DNA of 64,000 nucleotides from Desulfovibrionaceae bacterium (GCA_910575755.1 CAJTFO010000002.1:496001-560000), one strand, 5' to 3'; positions 16,664 to 26,303 are shown, counted from the stretch's first letter. The notes: generated by a model not told the origin, from the sequence alone. Made by a program: numbers and translations.

Positions 16664-17857
16664 TTACTCGATAATTTCGGTAACAACGCCGGAACCCACA
16701 GTGCGACCGCCTTCACGGATGGCGAAACGCAGGCCGGCTTCCATGGCGATGGGGGCGATCAGTTCCACGATGAACTGGGAGTTGTCGCCGGGCATAACCA
16801 TTTCCACGCCTTCGGGCAGGCCGATAACGCCGGTGATGTCCGTGGTGCGGAAGTAGAACTGGGGACGGTAGCCGGAGAAGAAGGGCGTATGACGACCGCC
16901 TTCTTCCTTGGAAAGGACGTACACCTCAGCCTTGAACTTCTTGTGCGGAGTGATGGACTTGGGCGCCGCGAGCACCTGGCCGCGCTCCACCTCGTCACGC
17001 TTGGTGCCGCGCAGCAAAGCGCCGATGTTGTCGCCGGCTTCGCCCTGATCCAGCAGCTTGCGGAACATTTCCACACCCGTGCAGGTGGTCTTCTGGGTGG
17101 GTTTGATACCCACGATTTCCACTTCGTCGCCCACCTTGAGGACGCCGCGCTCCACACGACCGGTCACCACGGTGCCGCGGCCGGAAATGGAGAACACGTC
17201 TTCGATGGGCATCAGGAAGGGCTTGTCGATGTCGCGCTCAGGATCAGGAATGAAGCTGTCGCAGGCTGCGAGCAGTTCGCCGATGCACTTGGCTTCAGGC
17301 GCGTTGGGATCGTCGCATTCCAGCGCCTTCAGGGCGGAACCGCGGATCACGGGCACATCGTCGCCGGGGAAGTCGTAGGAAGAGAGCAGTTCGCGCACTT
17401 CCAGCTCCACCAGTTCCAGCAGTTCCTCGTCGTCCACCAGGTCGCACTTGTTCAGGAACACCACCAGCTGGGGCACGCCCACCTGACGGGCAAGCAGAAT
17501 GTGCTCACGGGTCTGGGGCATGGGGCCGTCAGTGGCGGCCACCACCAGAATGCCGCCGTCCATCTGGGCGGCGCCGGTGATCATGTTCTTGATGTAGTCG
17601 GCGTGGCCGGGGCAGTCCACATGCGCGTAATGACGCTTGTCGGTTTCATATTCCACGTGAGCGGTGGCAATGGTGATGCCGCGCTCTTTTTCTTCGGGGG
17701 CCTTGTCGATTTCGTCATAGGAAACGAAGCTGCCCTCGCCCTTCAGGCCGGCAATCTTGGTGATGGCGGCGGTCAGGGTGGTCTTGCCGTGGTCGATGTG
17801 GCCGATGGTGCCGATGTTTACATGCGGCTTCTTGCGTTCATATTTAGCTTTGCCCAT
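16664..17857 (-). CDS. tuf: Translation elongation factor Tu
   Basis: 397-residue GTPase that brings aminoacyl-tRNA to the ribosome. The P-loop [10 protein letters not shown], the DCPGHADY switch II motif and NKCD are all present, followed by the two beta-barrel domains. ATG 17857 has AGGGAGA upstream. It is placed after the tRNA Thr-Tyr-Gly group and before rpmG. A single tuf copy is visible in this window. Confidence 0.98.
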   Translation of the reverse strand: MGKAKYERKKPHVNIGTIGHIDHGKTTLTAAITKIAGLKGEGSFVSYDEIDKAPEEKERGITIATAHVEYETDKRHYAHVDCPGHADYIKNMITGAAQMDGGILVVAATDGPMPQTREHILLARQVGVPQLVVFLNKCDLVDDEELLELVELEVRELLSSYDFPGDDVPVIRGSALKALECDDPNAPEAKCIGELLAACDSFIPDPERDIDKPFLMPIEDVFSISGRGTVVTGRVERGVLKVGDEVEIVGIKPTQKTTCTGVEMFRKLLDQGEAGDNIGALLRGTKRDEVERGQVLAAPKSITPHKKFKAEVYVLSKEEGGRHTPFFSGYRPQFYFRTTDITGVIGLPEGVEMVMPGDNSQFIVELIAPIAMEAGLRFAIREGGRTVGSGVVTEIIE

Positions 17858-18063
17858 TGTACGTCTCCCTGGAAAAAATTGTTTGCGGTTGTACGTGCGC
17901 TACTTCTGCGCATCTCTGCCGTCTGGTAGCGCCTGTTCCTCGCGTAACGACAGGCGGATGGGAAAGCCGCTTGACGGCCGGCGCCATTGCCCGCATTCAG
18001 TCCCTGGTCGCCAGGGAACGTGCATTGGCAGGAACCGACTAGGGGAATTGGATTTTGCAGGAA

Positions 18064-18139
18064 TGGAGCGGGAAACGGGATTCGAACCCGCAACCCTCAG
18101 CTTGGAAGGCTGATGCTCTAGCCGTTGAGCTATTCCCGC
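18064..18139 (-). tRNA. tRNA-Gly (anticodon TCC)
   Basis: Cloverleaf on the minus strand: acceptor GCGGGAA/TTCCCGC, D-arm TAGCTCAACGGCTAGAGC, anticodon loop CTTCCAA giving TCC, T-loop GGGTTCGAATCCC, and encoded CCA end. Third gene of the tRNA-tuf transcript. Confidence 0.97.
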
Positions 18140-18284
18140 ACACTGGCGGTGCTGTCGCTGTACGCCAAAATTCGTTTGGCGATTACCGCACCGTAGTTCC
18201 CCGACAGTCGCGCTGTCTCCTACAGCCAAGGCAGTTTTTCAAAACCAACCACCGACCGCCTGAATGGTAAAAGGCGGAAGGGGG

Positions 18285-18370
18285 TGGTGGAGGGGGGTGG
18301 ATTTGAACCACCGAAGTCTTACGACGACAGATTTACAGTCTGTTCCCTTTGGCCACTCGGGAACCCCTCC
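18285..18370 (-). tRNA. tRNA-Tyr (anticodon GTA)
   Basis: An 86-base class II tRNA with a long variable arm. Acceptor GGAGGGG/CCCCTCC, anticodon loop CTGTAAA giving GTA, T-loop GGTTCAAATCC, encoded CCA. Second gene of the tRNA-tuf transcript. Confidence 0.96.
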
Positions 18371-18420
18371 ACACATGCCGCAAAGGTCGGCCCGCAGGCA
18401 GGCCTTTGTTCAGCTTTTTG

Positions 18421-18496
18421 TGGAGCTGGCGATGGGACTCGAACCCGCAACCTGCTGATTACAAATCAGCTGCTCTGCCAGTTGAGCTACGCCAGC
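18421..18496 (-). tRNA. tRNA-Thr (anticodon TGT)
   Basis: Acceptor GCTGGCG/CGCCAGC, D-arm TAGCTCAACTGGCAGAGC, anticodon loop TTTGTAA giving TGT, T-loop GGGTTCGAGTCCC, encoded CCA. First gene of the tRNA-tuf-rpoBC cluster, just after the predicted promoter. Confidence 0.97.
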
Positions 18497-18506
18497 GGCA
18501 AGTGAT

Positions 18507-18535
18507 GCTTTAAACGGTTCTGTCGGGCTTGGCAA
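18507..18535 (-). promoter_or_regulatory. Predicted sigma70-type promoter of the tRNA-tuf cluster
   Basis: On the minus strand TTGCCA (5 of 6 to the -35 consensus) is separated by 17 bases from TAAAGC, a weak -10. The predicted start point falls a few bases before tRNA-Thr, as expected for a short tRNA leader. Based on sequence match only. Confidence 0.5.
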
Positions 18536-18562
18536 GTAAAAAGTGCGCTTTCACGCAAATTT

Positions 18563-18590
18563 TTTTCAAAAAAGCCGAAAAACGCCGGCT
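18563..18590 (-). terminator. Intrinsic terminator after prmC
   Basis: A short stem AGCCG/CGGCT with loop GCGTTTTT is followed on the minus strand by a run of T residues (CGGCTTTTTTG). It lies 22 bases after the prmC stop and separates the radC-lon-prmC operon from the tRNA-tuf promoter. Confidence 0.6.
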
Positions 18591-18611
18591 GCGCGCCTTG
18601 CGGCAGTGCCG

Positions 18612-19463
18612 CTACACTTTTCGGGCCAGAGTGCAACGGTCCAGCCCGGCCAGGTCTCGGCGGGCGGCAATGCCGGTAAAGGCAGATGCGGAGGATAAAA
18701 ATTCCCGTACGGCCGGCCCCTGGCGTGCGCCGTGCTCCAGAAGCAGCAGACCGCCGGACCGGAGAATGCGGGCGGCCTGGCTGACGGCGGCGCGCAAATG
18801 GGCCAGGCCGTTCTGGGGCGAAAAAAGCGCGCTGTGCGGTTCAAACCGCAGCACCTCGTCCATGACTTCGCCTCGCTCGGCTTCGGCGATGTACGGCGGA
18901 TTGCTGACCACCAGGTCACAGGCGGCGGCCCGCAGCGGCACGGCGCGCATATCCGCCCGCAGCGCCTTCAGTCGCGCGGCGGCCCCCAGCCGCACAGCGT
19001 TTTCGCGGGCCACATCCAGGGCCGGCGCGCTCAGTTCCAGCAGCAGGCCGCGCCATTGAGGGCGCTCCAGGCAAAGGGTTACGCCGATGCAGCCGGAACC
19101 CGAGCCCAGATCCGCAAACAGCAGAGGATGCCGCGCGGGCAGAAGCTCCAGCGCCGTTTCCACCAGCAGCTCCGTTTCCGGACGGGGGATCAGTGTGTGG
19201 AGGGTGACCAGAAAACTCCGGCCGAAAAATTCCCGCGCGCCGAGAATATGGGCCAGAGGCTCGCCCGTGGCCCGCCGGGCCGTCAGAATTTCCAGATCGT
19301 GAAGTTCCGCAGGCGTGAGTTTACGTTCCGCCGCCAGCACGCAGTGCAGCCGATCCATGCCCAGCACATGCCCGGCCAGCAGTTGCGCGCAGAGGCGGGG
19401 GCTGTCCACCCCCGCCTCTGTCAGTCGCCTTGCGGCGTCGCGTTCGTAGTCCTTCAGGCGCAC
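18612..19463 (-). CDS. prmC: Peptide chain release factor glutamine methyltransferase
   Basis: 283-residue SAM-dependent enzyme that methylates the GGQ glutamine of release factors RF1/RF2. The Rossmann SAM-binding motif ADLGSGSGCIGVTL and the catalytic NPPY motif (VVSNPPYIAEAE) are visible, with the N-terminal helical substrate domain before them. The start is a GTG at 19463 with GAGG 6 bases upstream, overlapping the end of lon; the longer frame reading through the lon 3' end is not believable. Last gene of radC-lon-prmC. Confidence 0.93.
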   Translation of the reverse strand: MRLKDYERDAARRLTEAGVDSPRLCAQLLAGHVLGMDRLHCVLAAERKLTPAELHDLEILTARRATGEPLAHILGAREFFGRSFLVTLHTLIPRPETELLVETALELLPARHPLLFADLGSGSGCIGVTLCLERPQWRGLLLELSAPALDVARENAVRLGAAARLKALRADMRAVPLRAAACDLVVSNPPYIAEAERGEVMDEVLRFEPHSALFSPQNGLAHLRAAVSQAARILRSGGLLLLEHGARQGPAVREFLSSASAFTGIAARRDLAGLDRCTLARKV

Positions 19464-19464
19464 G

Positions 19465-22062
19465 TCATGCCTCGGCGGGCCGTGGCAGGCGTCCGCGCCG
19501 CGTCGTGGCGGCGACGGCCGGGCGGGCCGGACTTTTCTTGCGCGGCGCGGATGCGGTTTTTCCGGCCTGTCCGCCTTGCACGCCGCCTTGCCCCCCCTGG
19601 GCTTCAAAGACAAGGGGCGGAAGCTCATCGTAGTGCTGCACCGGGTGTACCGTGATGCGTCTGAGCAGTTCCCTGGGCACGTCTTCCAGATCCTTTACGT
19701 TCTGCTGAGGAATAATCACATGCTTCAGCCCCCTGGCCACGCCGGCCAGGATTTTTTCCTTGATGCCGCCCACGGGCAGCACCCGCCCCTGCAGGGTGAT
19801 TTCGCCGGTCATGCAGAGGTCGGCGCGCACCCTGCGCTGACTGAGGGCCGAAATCAGGGCAGTGGTCAGGGTTACGCCCGCCGAGGGGCCGTCCTTGGGC
19901 GTGGCTCCGGCCGGCACATGCACATGAATGTCCAGCCTGTCGGCAAAGGACGGGTCCACCCCCAGTTCTTCCGCGCGGCTGCGGATGTAGCTCAGGGCCG
20001 CCTGGGCGCTTTCCTTCATCACGTCGCCCAGTTGCCCGGTGAGGGTCAGGCCGCCCTTGCCCTTCATGACGGTGGCCTCCACGGTAAGCACTTCCCCGCC
20101 GGCCGGGGTCCAGGCCAGGCCCAGAGCCATGCCGGGCATGAGTTCCTTTTCTTTTTCGTCCTCCACAAAGCGGGGCGCGCCGAGAAGCTTTTCCACATCC
20201 CTGGGCTCCACCCTGAAGGGCGGTTTTTTGCCTTCGGCCTTGCGCCGGGCCAGTTTGCGGCAGATGGAGGCCAGTTCGCGTTCCAGGTTGCGCAGGCCGG
20301 CCTCGCGCGTGTACTCTCTGATGACCTTGGACAGGGCCGCGTCGCTGAGCGTCACGTCGCTCTCGGCCAGGCCGTTTTCCGTAATTTTTTTGGGCAGAAG
20401 ATGCTTGCGGGCGATCTCCGCCTTTTCCTGCATGGTGTAACCGGGCAGGGAGATGACTTCCATACGGTCGCGCAGGGCCGCCGGAATGCTTTCCATCTGG
20501 TTGGCCGTACACAGAAACATGACCTTGGACAGATCAAAGGGCACGTTCAGGTAGTGGTCGCTGAAGGTATGGTTCTGTTCCGGATCCAGCACTTCCAGCA
20601 GGGCCGAGGAGGGGTCGCCCCGGAAGTCCGTGCCCAGCTTGTCCACCTCGTCCAGCACGATGACCGGGTTACGCGTGCCGGCCTGCTTGAGGGCCTGAAT
20701 GATCCGGCCCGGCATGGCCCCGATATAGGTGCGCCGGTGCCCGCGGATTTCGGCCTCATCGTGCATGCCGCCCAGCGACAGGCGCTGGAATTTGCGGCCC
20801 AGAGCCCGCGCGATGGAACGGCCCAGCGAGGTTTTGCCCACGCCGGGAGGGCCCGCAAAGCAGAGGATGGGCCCCTTGGATTGCGGATTGAGCTTGCGCA
20901 CGCTGAGGAATTCCAGGATGCGGTCCTTGATCTTGTCCAGGCCGCAATGGTCTTCGTCCAGGATTGTCTTGGCGTGGGCGATGTCCAGACGGTCGCGCGA
21001 AATCTTTTTCCAGGGCAGTTCCGCCAGCCAGTCCAGATAGGTGCGGATCACGTTGGCTTCTGAAGAATCGGCGTGCATGCCGGACAGACGGCGCAACTGT
21101 TTGTCGGCCTCGGCGCGCGCCTCCTTGGGCAGACCGGCCTTGTCCAGAGCCTTTTTCAGCTCTTCCAGATCATCTTCGCCCTCTGGTTCGCTTTCACCCA
21201 GCTCCTGCCGGATGGCCTTGAGCTGTTCGCGCAGGAAGTAATCTTTCTGGGCCTTGTCCATGCCTTCGCGGGCCGAGCTCTGAATGCGGGCCTGCACCGT
21301 GGCCACTTCCACTTCACGCTGAAGCTGGGCGTTGACCAGGGTCAGGCGTTCCAGAGGATTTTCCGCTTCCAGAATGCGCTGGGCATCCGCGATTTTCATG
21401 CGCATGTTGGCGGCGATAAGATCCGCCAGGCGGCCCGGATCGTCCACGCCCTGCAATACGGCCAGCACGTCCGGCGAGGCCAGGCCGCGCAGGGTGAGCA
21501 CTTTTTCGCTCTGCTCACGCGCGGAGCGCAGCAGCGCCTCCAGGGTGGCGTCGGCCTGGGGCGTGACTTCGGGAAGGATTTCAACGCGCGCTTCCAGGTA
21601 GGGTTCCATCTGGCTGTAGCCGGCGATGCGCGCGCGGCTCACGCCCTGCACCAGAATTTTCACCCGTGAGTCCGGCATCTTGAGCAGGCGCATGATCTGC
21701 ACCACGGCACCCACGCTGTACAGATCCTTGGGGGTGGGATTGTCGGTGCTTTCCTCGCGCTGGGCGCAGACCAGAAGATGACGCCCGTTTTTCAGGGCGG
21801 CTTCCACAGCCTGCACGGATTTTTCGCGGCCGATGAACAGCGGCAGAATCATATAGTTGAATATGACCACGTCGCGCACCGGCAGCACGGGCAGCACGTC
21901 TGGAATGCCCTGAGCCGCTGGATTGGCGCTGTTTTCCTCCGGCAGGTCCGGCACGGGCGCTTCGGCCTGCGCGGCGTGGCCTTCGGCATTCACGTCGGGT
22001 TCGGCGGCGCCGGAGCCCTGCTCCTCATGGAGCGGATGATCTTTTTCGTTGTAATCTGCCAT
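19465..22062 (-). CDS. lon: ATP-dependent protease Lon
   Basis: 865-residue cytoplasmic AAA+ serine protease for damaged and regulatory proteins. The N-terminal substrate domain begins near residue 55 ([19 protein letters not shown]). Walker [10 protein letters not shown] lies near residue 400. The catalytic Ser-Lys dyad is in [10 protein letters not shown] (Ser near 722) and [10 protein letters not shown] (Lys near 765). The C-terminal 40 residues after the protease domain are rich in Gly, Lys and Arg. ATG 22062 with AGGGAGA upstream. Stop overlaps the prmC leader; radC lies 21 bases upstream. Confidence 0.97.
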   Translation of the reverse strand: MADYNEKDHPLHEEQGSGAAEPDVNAEGHAAQAEAPVPDLPEENSANPAAQGIPDVLPVLPVRDVVIFNYMILPLFIGREKSVQAVEAALKNGRHLLVCAQREESTDNPTPKDLYSVGAVVQIMRLLKMPDSRVKILVQGVSRARIAGYSQMEPYLEARVEILPEVTPQADATLEALLRSAREQSEKVLTLRGLASPDVLAVLQGVDDPGRLADLIAANMRMKIADAQRILEAENPLERLTLVNAQLQREVEVATVQARIQSSAREGMDKAQKDYFLREQLKAIRQELGESEPEGEDDLEELKKALDKAGLPKEARAEADKQLRRLSGMHADSSEANVIRTYLDWLAELPWKKISRDRLDIAHAKTILDEDHCGLDKIKDRILEFLSVRKLNPQSKGPILCFAGPPGVGKTSLGRSIARALGRKFQRLSLGGMHDEAEIRGHRRTYIGAMPGRIIQALKQAGTRNPVIVLDEVDKLGTDFRGDPSSALLEVLDPEQNHTFSDHYLNVPFDLSKVMFLCTANQMESIPAALRDRMEVISLPGYTMQEKAEIARKHLLPKKITENGLAESDVTLSDAALSKVIREYTREAGLRNLERELASICRKLARRKAEGKKPPFRVEPRDVEKLLGAPRFVEDEKEKELMPGMALGLAWTPAGGEVLTVEATVMKGKGGLTLTGQLGDVMKESAQAALSYIRSRAEELGVDPSFADRLDIHVHVPAGATPKDGPSAGVTLTTALISALSQRRVRADLCMTGEITLQGRVLPVGGIKEKILAGVARGLKHVIIPQQNVKDLEDVPRELLRRITVHPVQHYDELPPLVFEAQGGQGGVQGGQAGKTASAPRKKSPARPAVAATTRRGRLPRPAEA

Positions 22063-22083
22063 ATATATTCTCCCTGACTGCCT

Positions 22084-22770
22084 TCAGATGCGTTTGTTCT
22101 GCGTTATGCTGTAGCAGTCTCCCTCAGTGACGATGACATGATCCAGAAAGCGCAGACCCATACGCGGGGACAGCCGTTGCAGTTCCGCGGTGAGCATGAG
22201 ATCCGGCTGCGAAGGCCCCGGACTGCCGCCGGGATGGTTGTGGACCAGAATAATGCCGCTGGCCTTGTGCGTAAGCGCCACTTCCAGAACATCTCTGGGC
22301 TGTACGGGCACTTGGCCGATGCCGCCGCGCCGCAGACGTTCCCAGAAGATCAGTCCGTTGCGCGCGTCCACCAGGGCCAGCCAGCATTCCTCATGCGCGC
22401 AGCCGGCCAGACGGCTTTGCGCCATGCGGGCCACGGCTTCGGGCGTGGCCAGAACCTGACGCTTGCGCGCCGCCGAGGCTGCGTAGCGGGCCAGCACCTC
22501 GCGCTGAAGCCGCCAAAGGGCCATAAGCCCCGGCCCGAAGCCGGGCACCTGCATCAATTCATCCTGCCTGGCGTCCAGCGCGCCCCGAACCGTGCCGAAG
22601 CGTCGCAGCAACTCCCTGGCAAGCGGCTTGGTGTCCTTGCGCGTAAGCCCATAGCCGAGCAAAAGCTCCAGCACCTCGTAATCCGCCACGGCAAGAGGTT
22701 CATGTTTCAGCCGTTCACGCAGGCGGGCACGGTGCCCGCTGTACGGGGTGGAGTCGGTCTTTGCTGACAT
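22084..22770 (-). CDS. radC: RadC family (JAB/MPN domain) protein
   Basis: 228-residue protein of the RadC/DUF2466 family. An N-terminal helix-hairpin-helix-like region (around residues 20-75) precedes the JAB metalloprotease-like domain with the motif ILVHNHPGGSPGPSQPD (zinc-binding HxH...D). The historical DNA repair role is doubtful and the true function is unknown. ATG 22770 (MSAKTDSTPYSGHR) is chosen because the family starts here, although the Shine-Dalgarno is weak; an upstream frame to 22860 has no support. First gene of an operon with lon and prmC. Confidence 0.92.
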   Translation of the reverse strand: MSAKTDSTPYSGHRARLRERLKHEPLAVADYEVLELLLGYGLTRKDTKPLARELLRRFGTVRGALDARQDELMQVPGFGPGLMALWRLQREVLARYAASAARKRQVLATPEAVARMAQSRLAGCAHEECWLALVDARNGLIFWERLRRGGIGQVPVQPRDVLEVALTHKASGIILVHNHPGGSPGPSQPDLMLTAELQRLSPRMGLRFLDHVIVTEGDCYSITQNKRI

Positions 22771-22850
22771 AAGGTAAGCAGTCTTGTCCGGGATGCAAGG
22801 GGTGAGTTTTCCAAAGCGCTCTTTTTCGGGCAAATTCCCTTTGGCTTTTT

Positions 22851-22951
22851 GCAAGGTCAAAGTTCAAGGGCATGTCCGCGCCGGCGTCGACCGCGCTGGA
22901 GCGAAGCGTTTGCCGGAGCTGTCAGCAGAGCATTTTCAGTGGGAAAATGCC
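22851..22951. repeat. Dispersed intergenic repeat, family 1, copy A
   Basis: Diverged copy of an element also found at 45775-45859 and 53390-53512. Shared blocks are GCAA-GTCAAAGTTCAA, TGCCGG--GCTGTCAGC and a terminal hairpin CATTTTCA-TG-GAAAATG. Here the hairpin directly follows the stop codon of the secreted protein gene, so it might also stop transcription. Confidence 0.6.
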
Positions 22952-23920
22952 TTAGCGGCCTTCACCGGCACGATACGCGGCCACATCCACCATCAGAGTT
23001 CTGGAGCTCTGGCGCAGGGTAAGGGTGAAAAGCTGTACATCGCGTTGCGGCGCGTCGGCATCGGCCAGCGCGGGCAGCATGGCCGCCGGGGCCAGCATCA
23101 CTGTGGCCTCGCCCCGGCCGGATTGCAGAAAACAGTGCAGGGTCTGTCGCAGAATGTCTTTCTGTTTGGCCGTGTCCAGATCCGTCATTTCCGTAAAATT
23201 CATGTCCAGACCGGGCAACTCGGCCTGCCAGGGCGCATAGTCCTGGGCATAGAGCGCGCGCAGAAGGCTGTCCAGCGTGGCGGCGTTCAGCTCCCGGCGC
23301 AGTTCCAGATGCCCCAGACGGTCGTGTCCGTTGAGGCGATGGGCAGCCGCAGAGGTCTGACCCGGCGCAAGCCGCGCGGCCCAGACCATGCCCGCGAAGC
23401 CCAGGCCTGTCAGCACGGCGTCGTTGTCGTCGCGCGGGGAGTCGGGGTTCAGCAGGGAGCAGACTTCGCTCATGGTCATGCCGGGACGGAACTGATCCAG
23501 AGAACAGACCGGATGGCTGGATTCTTCCGGCAGCAGGCTTTGCACTGTGCCGGTGAGGTGGCGGGAGATTTTGTTGTTCTGTTCCAGAATCAGACAGGCC
23601 GCGTGCTCGCCGCAGAAGGTCAGGCGGCGCGCCTGGTTCAGGGGCACGGCTTTGAAAAACCAGAAAGCCAGGCCCGTATCCACTCGCAGATCCGTCGTGA
23701 CGCCGGGATTTTCCATATCGTCCCGCGCGCCGGGGGCCATGTCCAGCCGCACGAAATGCATGCTGCGCCCCTGCCGGAAACGTATATTCAGCAGATCATG
23801 GCTGCTCTGGTTGCTGATTGTCAGGCTGGCGGGTTCGGCGGCCGAGGGGCTTTTCGCCGGAAAGGCGCAGGCAAGGGCGCAGAGCAGAAGCAGAGAAACA
23901 CGGCAGCGCGTGAATTTCAT
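22952..23920 (-). CDS. Secreted protein of unknown function
   Basis: 322 residues. I do not recognise the family. The N-terminus MKFTRCRVSLLLLCALACAF is a clear signal peptide (positively charged start, hydrophobic core, likely cleavage after ALA/AFA around residue 20-27), so the product is periplasmic or outer-membrane associated. The mature part has no transmembrane segment; it contains scattered Cys residues (CGEHAACLIL, HPVCSLDQF, SEVCSLLN) that could form disulfides. ATG 23920 is chosen because it starts the signal peptide and has CCGGAG upstream. It is last in a small minus-strand group after a YceD-like gene. Confidence 0.75.
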   Translation of the reverse strand: MKFTRCRVSLLLLCALACAFPAKSPSAAEPASLTISNQSSHDLLNIRFRQGRSMHFVRLDMAPGARDDMENPGVTTDLRVDTGLAFWFFKAVPLNQARRLTFCGEHAACLILEQNNKISRHLTGTVQSLLPEESSHPVCSLDQFRPGMTMSEVCSLLNPDSPRDDNDAVLTGLGFAGMVWAARLAPGQTSAAAHRLNGHDRLGHLELRRELNAATLDSLLRALYAQDYAPWQAELPGLDMNFTEMTDLDTAKQKDILRQTLHCFLQSGRGEATVMLAPAAMLPALADADAPQRDVQLFTLTLRQSSRTLMVDVAAYRAGEGR

Positions 23921-24005
23921 GGCTGAACTCCGGTTGGAGATGGCGACTGCCGCAGTGTAGCAGAGTGCGGGGGGAACCCGCAATATGTCTTGCCCGCCGC
24001 GGTCC

Positions 24006-24581
24006 CTAGCTTTTAGGCAGCGTAAGCCCGCGCAAAATCGCCAGCCGGGGGTCGCCCTCATCGGGGATGCAACCGCACTCGCCATTATTGAGGTTGGCCC
24101 CGCACTGGGCGCAAAGCCCCTTGCAGTCCGCCTTGCAGAGCGGATTGACCGGCAGGGCCAGCATGAATTCCTCCCAACAGACGGCCGCCAGATCCAGCAT
24201 GGGCGCGTTACGTTCATACACGATGCGGCTTTCCGCTTCCAGCGTCGGACTGGATGCGGCGTTTCCGCTCTGGGCGTTCAGTCCGGCATCCGTGTCATAC
24301 TCGTCGGGCAGTTCCTCAAATTCTTCAAAGCTGCTCCGTATGTCGGTCACGGCATCTTCGGCGCAACGGTTGCAGGGCAGAATGACCTGACCGCGCAGTT
24401 CGCCGCGCACCAGGCAGCCGCCTTCGGCGGGCAGCACGCTGATGCGCGCTCTGAGGGGGCCGCTTATGCGGCAGTCCATCTCGAATTCCCGCAAGGGCGT
24501 CTGCCAGATGTCCTGGTCGTTCAGATCAAAGTCCTTGCCGTCCGGCGGGAGGTCGTTGATGGAAATACGGTAGTTCTGCAT
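24006..24581 (-). CDS. YceD/DUF177 family protein
   Basis: 191-residue protein of the DUF177 family, whose members take part in 23S rRNA accumulation and usually sit before rpmF (ribosomal protein L32). The N-terminal beta-rich part contains VILPCNRCAED and the C-terminal part ends with a Cys-rich CKADCKGLCAQCGANLNNGECGC segment, the conserved pattern of the family. ATG 24581 with GAGGTGAC upstream is preferred to the GTG two codons earlier. No rpmF follows here, which breaks the usual linkage. Confidence 0.88.
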   Translation of the reverse strand: MQNYRISINDLPPDGKDFDLNDQDIWQTPLREFEMDCRISGPLRARISVLPAEGGCLVRGELRGQVILPCNRCAEDAVTDIRSSFEEFEELPDEYDTDAGLNAQSGNAASSPTLEAESRIVYERNAPMLDLAAVCWEEFMLALPVNPLCKADCKGLCAQCGANLNNGECGCIPDEGDPRLAILRGLTLPKS

Positions 24582-24654
24582 AGTCACCTCAAGAGGGGCT
24601 GTTCATACCCGTCGCCTCCGCCCCTGTCAAGGAACTGCGGGAGGGTGACGGGGG

Positions 24655-25290
24655 TCAGGCGTCGGTCAGAATCAGGGCTGCGGCGAGGCCGGCGAACACC
24701 AGACCGGCGGTTCTGTGCATCAGGACCTGGCCGCGTTGGGATCGATTGAACCAGAGGGCCAGGCGACCGCCCAGGGCGGCCACGGAAAAAAAGACCAGAA
24801 TGGTGGCCAGGATGAACAAGGCCCCCAGCGTCAGCACCTGCCCGGCCACGCCGCCCGACTGCGGGTCGCAGAACTGGGGCAGAAAAGCCAGAAAAAAGAG
24901 TGTGACCTTGGGGTTGGTCACATTCATTACAATGCCGCGCCGGTACAGGCTTCCATAGCCGGGAAAGGCAGCCTTGCCGCCGTCCGTGGCGTGCGTCAGC
25001 AGAGCGCCGGCCCGGAAGGACAGCCAGGCCAGATAAAGCAGATAGGCTGCTCCCGCCCATTTGAGAAGGCCGAAAGCCACGGGCGAGGTCTGAAAAAGAG
25101 CGGCCACGCCCAGAGCCACGGCGGTAGTGTGCACGCACAGACCGGTCGCCAGGCCCAGGGTGATGACCAGGCCCACGCGCACGCCGTAAAGCGCGGAATG
25201 GGTAAGCACAAAGATGTTGTCCGGGCCGGGCGCAATGGCCAGGAGGAGGGACGTGGCGAAAAAGGTCAGCAGCACCTCGGGGCTCAGCAC
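24655..25290 (-). CDS. LysE family amino acid exporter
   Basis: 211-residue inner-membrane protein with about six hydrophobic segments. The family signature near the N-terminus (LLLAIAPGPDNIFVLTHSALYGVRVGLVITLG; key motif PGPDN) marks the LysE/RhtB superfamily, which exports amino acids such as lysine, threonine or homoserine lactone. GTG start at 25290 with GGGAGC upstream; it overlaps the 3' end of the GIY-YIG gene by 7 bases, so translation is probably coupled. The substrate cannot be told from sequence. Confidence 0.9.
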   Translation of the reverse strand: MLSPEVLLTFFATSLLLAIAPGPDNIFVLTHSALYGVRVGLVITLGLATGLCVHTTAVALGVAALFQTSPVAFGLLKWAGAAYLLYLAWLSFRAGALLTHATDGGKAAFPGYGSLYRRGIVMNVTNPKVTLFFLAFLPQFCDPQSGGVAGQVLTLGALFILATILVFFSVAALGGRLALWFNRSQRGQVLMHRTAGLVFAGLAAALILTDA

Positions 25291-25640
25291 GATACAACCG
25301 CTCCCTGTTGGAGAAAAAGAATTTTTTCGGCCCGTGGACGGGCCTTGACCGCGCGCTCCAGGCGCAGGGCCGCGCCCTTGCGGGAACAGGATCGGCTGGC
25401 CAGCAGGCGCACGGGCCGCCGGCCACTGGTGTAGCGGGCGCCGCCGGGCGCAAGGCCGTTGTGCTGAGCCAGCCGCCGCGCGAGATCTGTGGTGACGCCG
25501 CAATAAAGCGTGCCGTCGGCGCATTCCAGCAGATAGACGTGCCAGACATCCGCGGTTTTTCGGGGCCGAACCGGCGGCGACGGGCTGCGCATGGCCTTGT
25601 TCGGGGGCACATCTGAACGGGGTGGCGCTTGCCGGGGCAT
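25284..25640 (-). CDS. GIY-YIG domain protein, UPF0213/YhbQ type
   Basis: 118-residue small nuclease-fold protein. The degenerate GIY-YIG signature is seen as VYLLECADGTLYCGVT, followed by DLARRLAQHN and ARYTSGRRPVRLL, which is the pattern of the stand-alone YhbQ/UPF0213 group. About 30 polar, proline-rich residues precede the domain, so the ATG at 25592 is an alternative start. ATG 25640 overlaps the upstream stop codon by one base (TGATG). Function of this group is unclear; some members cleave DNA structures. Confidence 0.88.
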   Translation of the reverse strand: MPRQAPPRSDVPPNKAMRSPSPPVRPRKTADVWHVYLLECADGTLYCGVTTDLARRLAQHNGLAPGGARYTSGRRPVRLLASRSCSRKGAALRLERAVKARPRAEKILFLQQGAVVSC

Positions 25641-26113
25641 CAGTCAAAACCGCCGGCGAGCCAGGCGGTCAGCAGAAAGCTGATCAGCCAGTTGCCCATG
25701 CGCCAGGACCAGGGATTGGCCTGGCGTCCCTGCATCAGCAGGCGCATGGCGCGCAGACCGCCTGCCACGCTGCCCACCACATGGAAAAATACAAAGCCGA
25801 TGCCCGCCAGCAAGCCGAACTGCGCCAGACAAACCAGAAAGAGCGCGAAGCTGATGCAGGGCGCAAGGCAGGCGTTCTGATTCGTGCGTCCGCTGATCCA
25901 TATCTGGCCGGACTGCGCGCCGTCGAAGCCGCGCCTCTCTTCGTCGAACGCTCCGTGATGGTTGCGGCTCTGCTCCTGGCCTGGCTCCAGCACCTCGGCG
26001 TCCAGTACCCTGCGCTGGTCCTGTTGCTGATTCCGGTTGGCGGAGGGGCCGGAAATCTTTTGTGGCAGATTGCCGCCGTGCGGGTTATGCGGGGGGGTGG
26101 GGGAAGGGGTCAT
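25640..26113 (-). CDS. Hypothetical membrane protein
   Basis: 157 residues, not recognised. The first 90 residues are polar and rich in Pro, Gln and charged residues. Hydrophobic segments follow at roughly residues 92-120 (FALFLVCLAQFGLLAGIGFVF) and 140-157 (GNWLISFLLTAWLAGG). ATG 26113 is chosen for its AGGAGA site 7 bases upstream, rather than the ATG at 26143. It heads a five-gene minus-strand group and is divergent from the SEL1-repeat gene. Confidence 0.6.
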   Translation of the reverse strand: MTPSPTPPHNPHGGNLPQKISGPSANRNQQQDQRRVLDAEVLEPGQEQSRNHHGAFDEERRGFDGAQSGQIWISGRTNQNACLAPCISFALFLVCLAQFGLLAGIGFVFFHVVGSVAGGLRAMRLLMQGRQANPWSWRMGNWLISFLLTAWLAGGFD

Positions 26114-26303
26114 GCCGTTTCTCCTGGGCGGTGCGGACGGCATTGCGCTTGGCCGCCGAAAAATGAAAAAACATCGTTCATGCTTTGGTTGTGCCTTGTG
26201 CCGGAGCCAGCGTCAAGTATTCTTGCCTTCGGGCAAGCTCGGCGGTATCCTTGTTTTGCATAGAAAACCAGCCCACGGGCCTGGAAACATGAAGGAGAAA
26301 AGG

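Noticed and set aside
22084..22770. radC as a sign of a mobile element or anti-restriction locus
   Set aside because: The gene is in a stable operon with lon and prmC, with no integrase, recombinase or plasmid genes around it.
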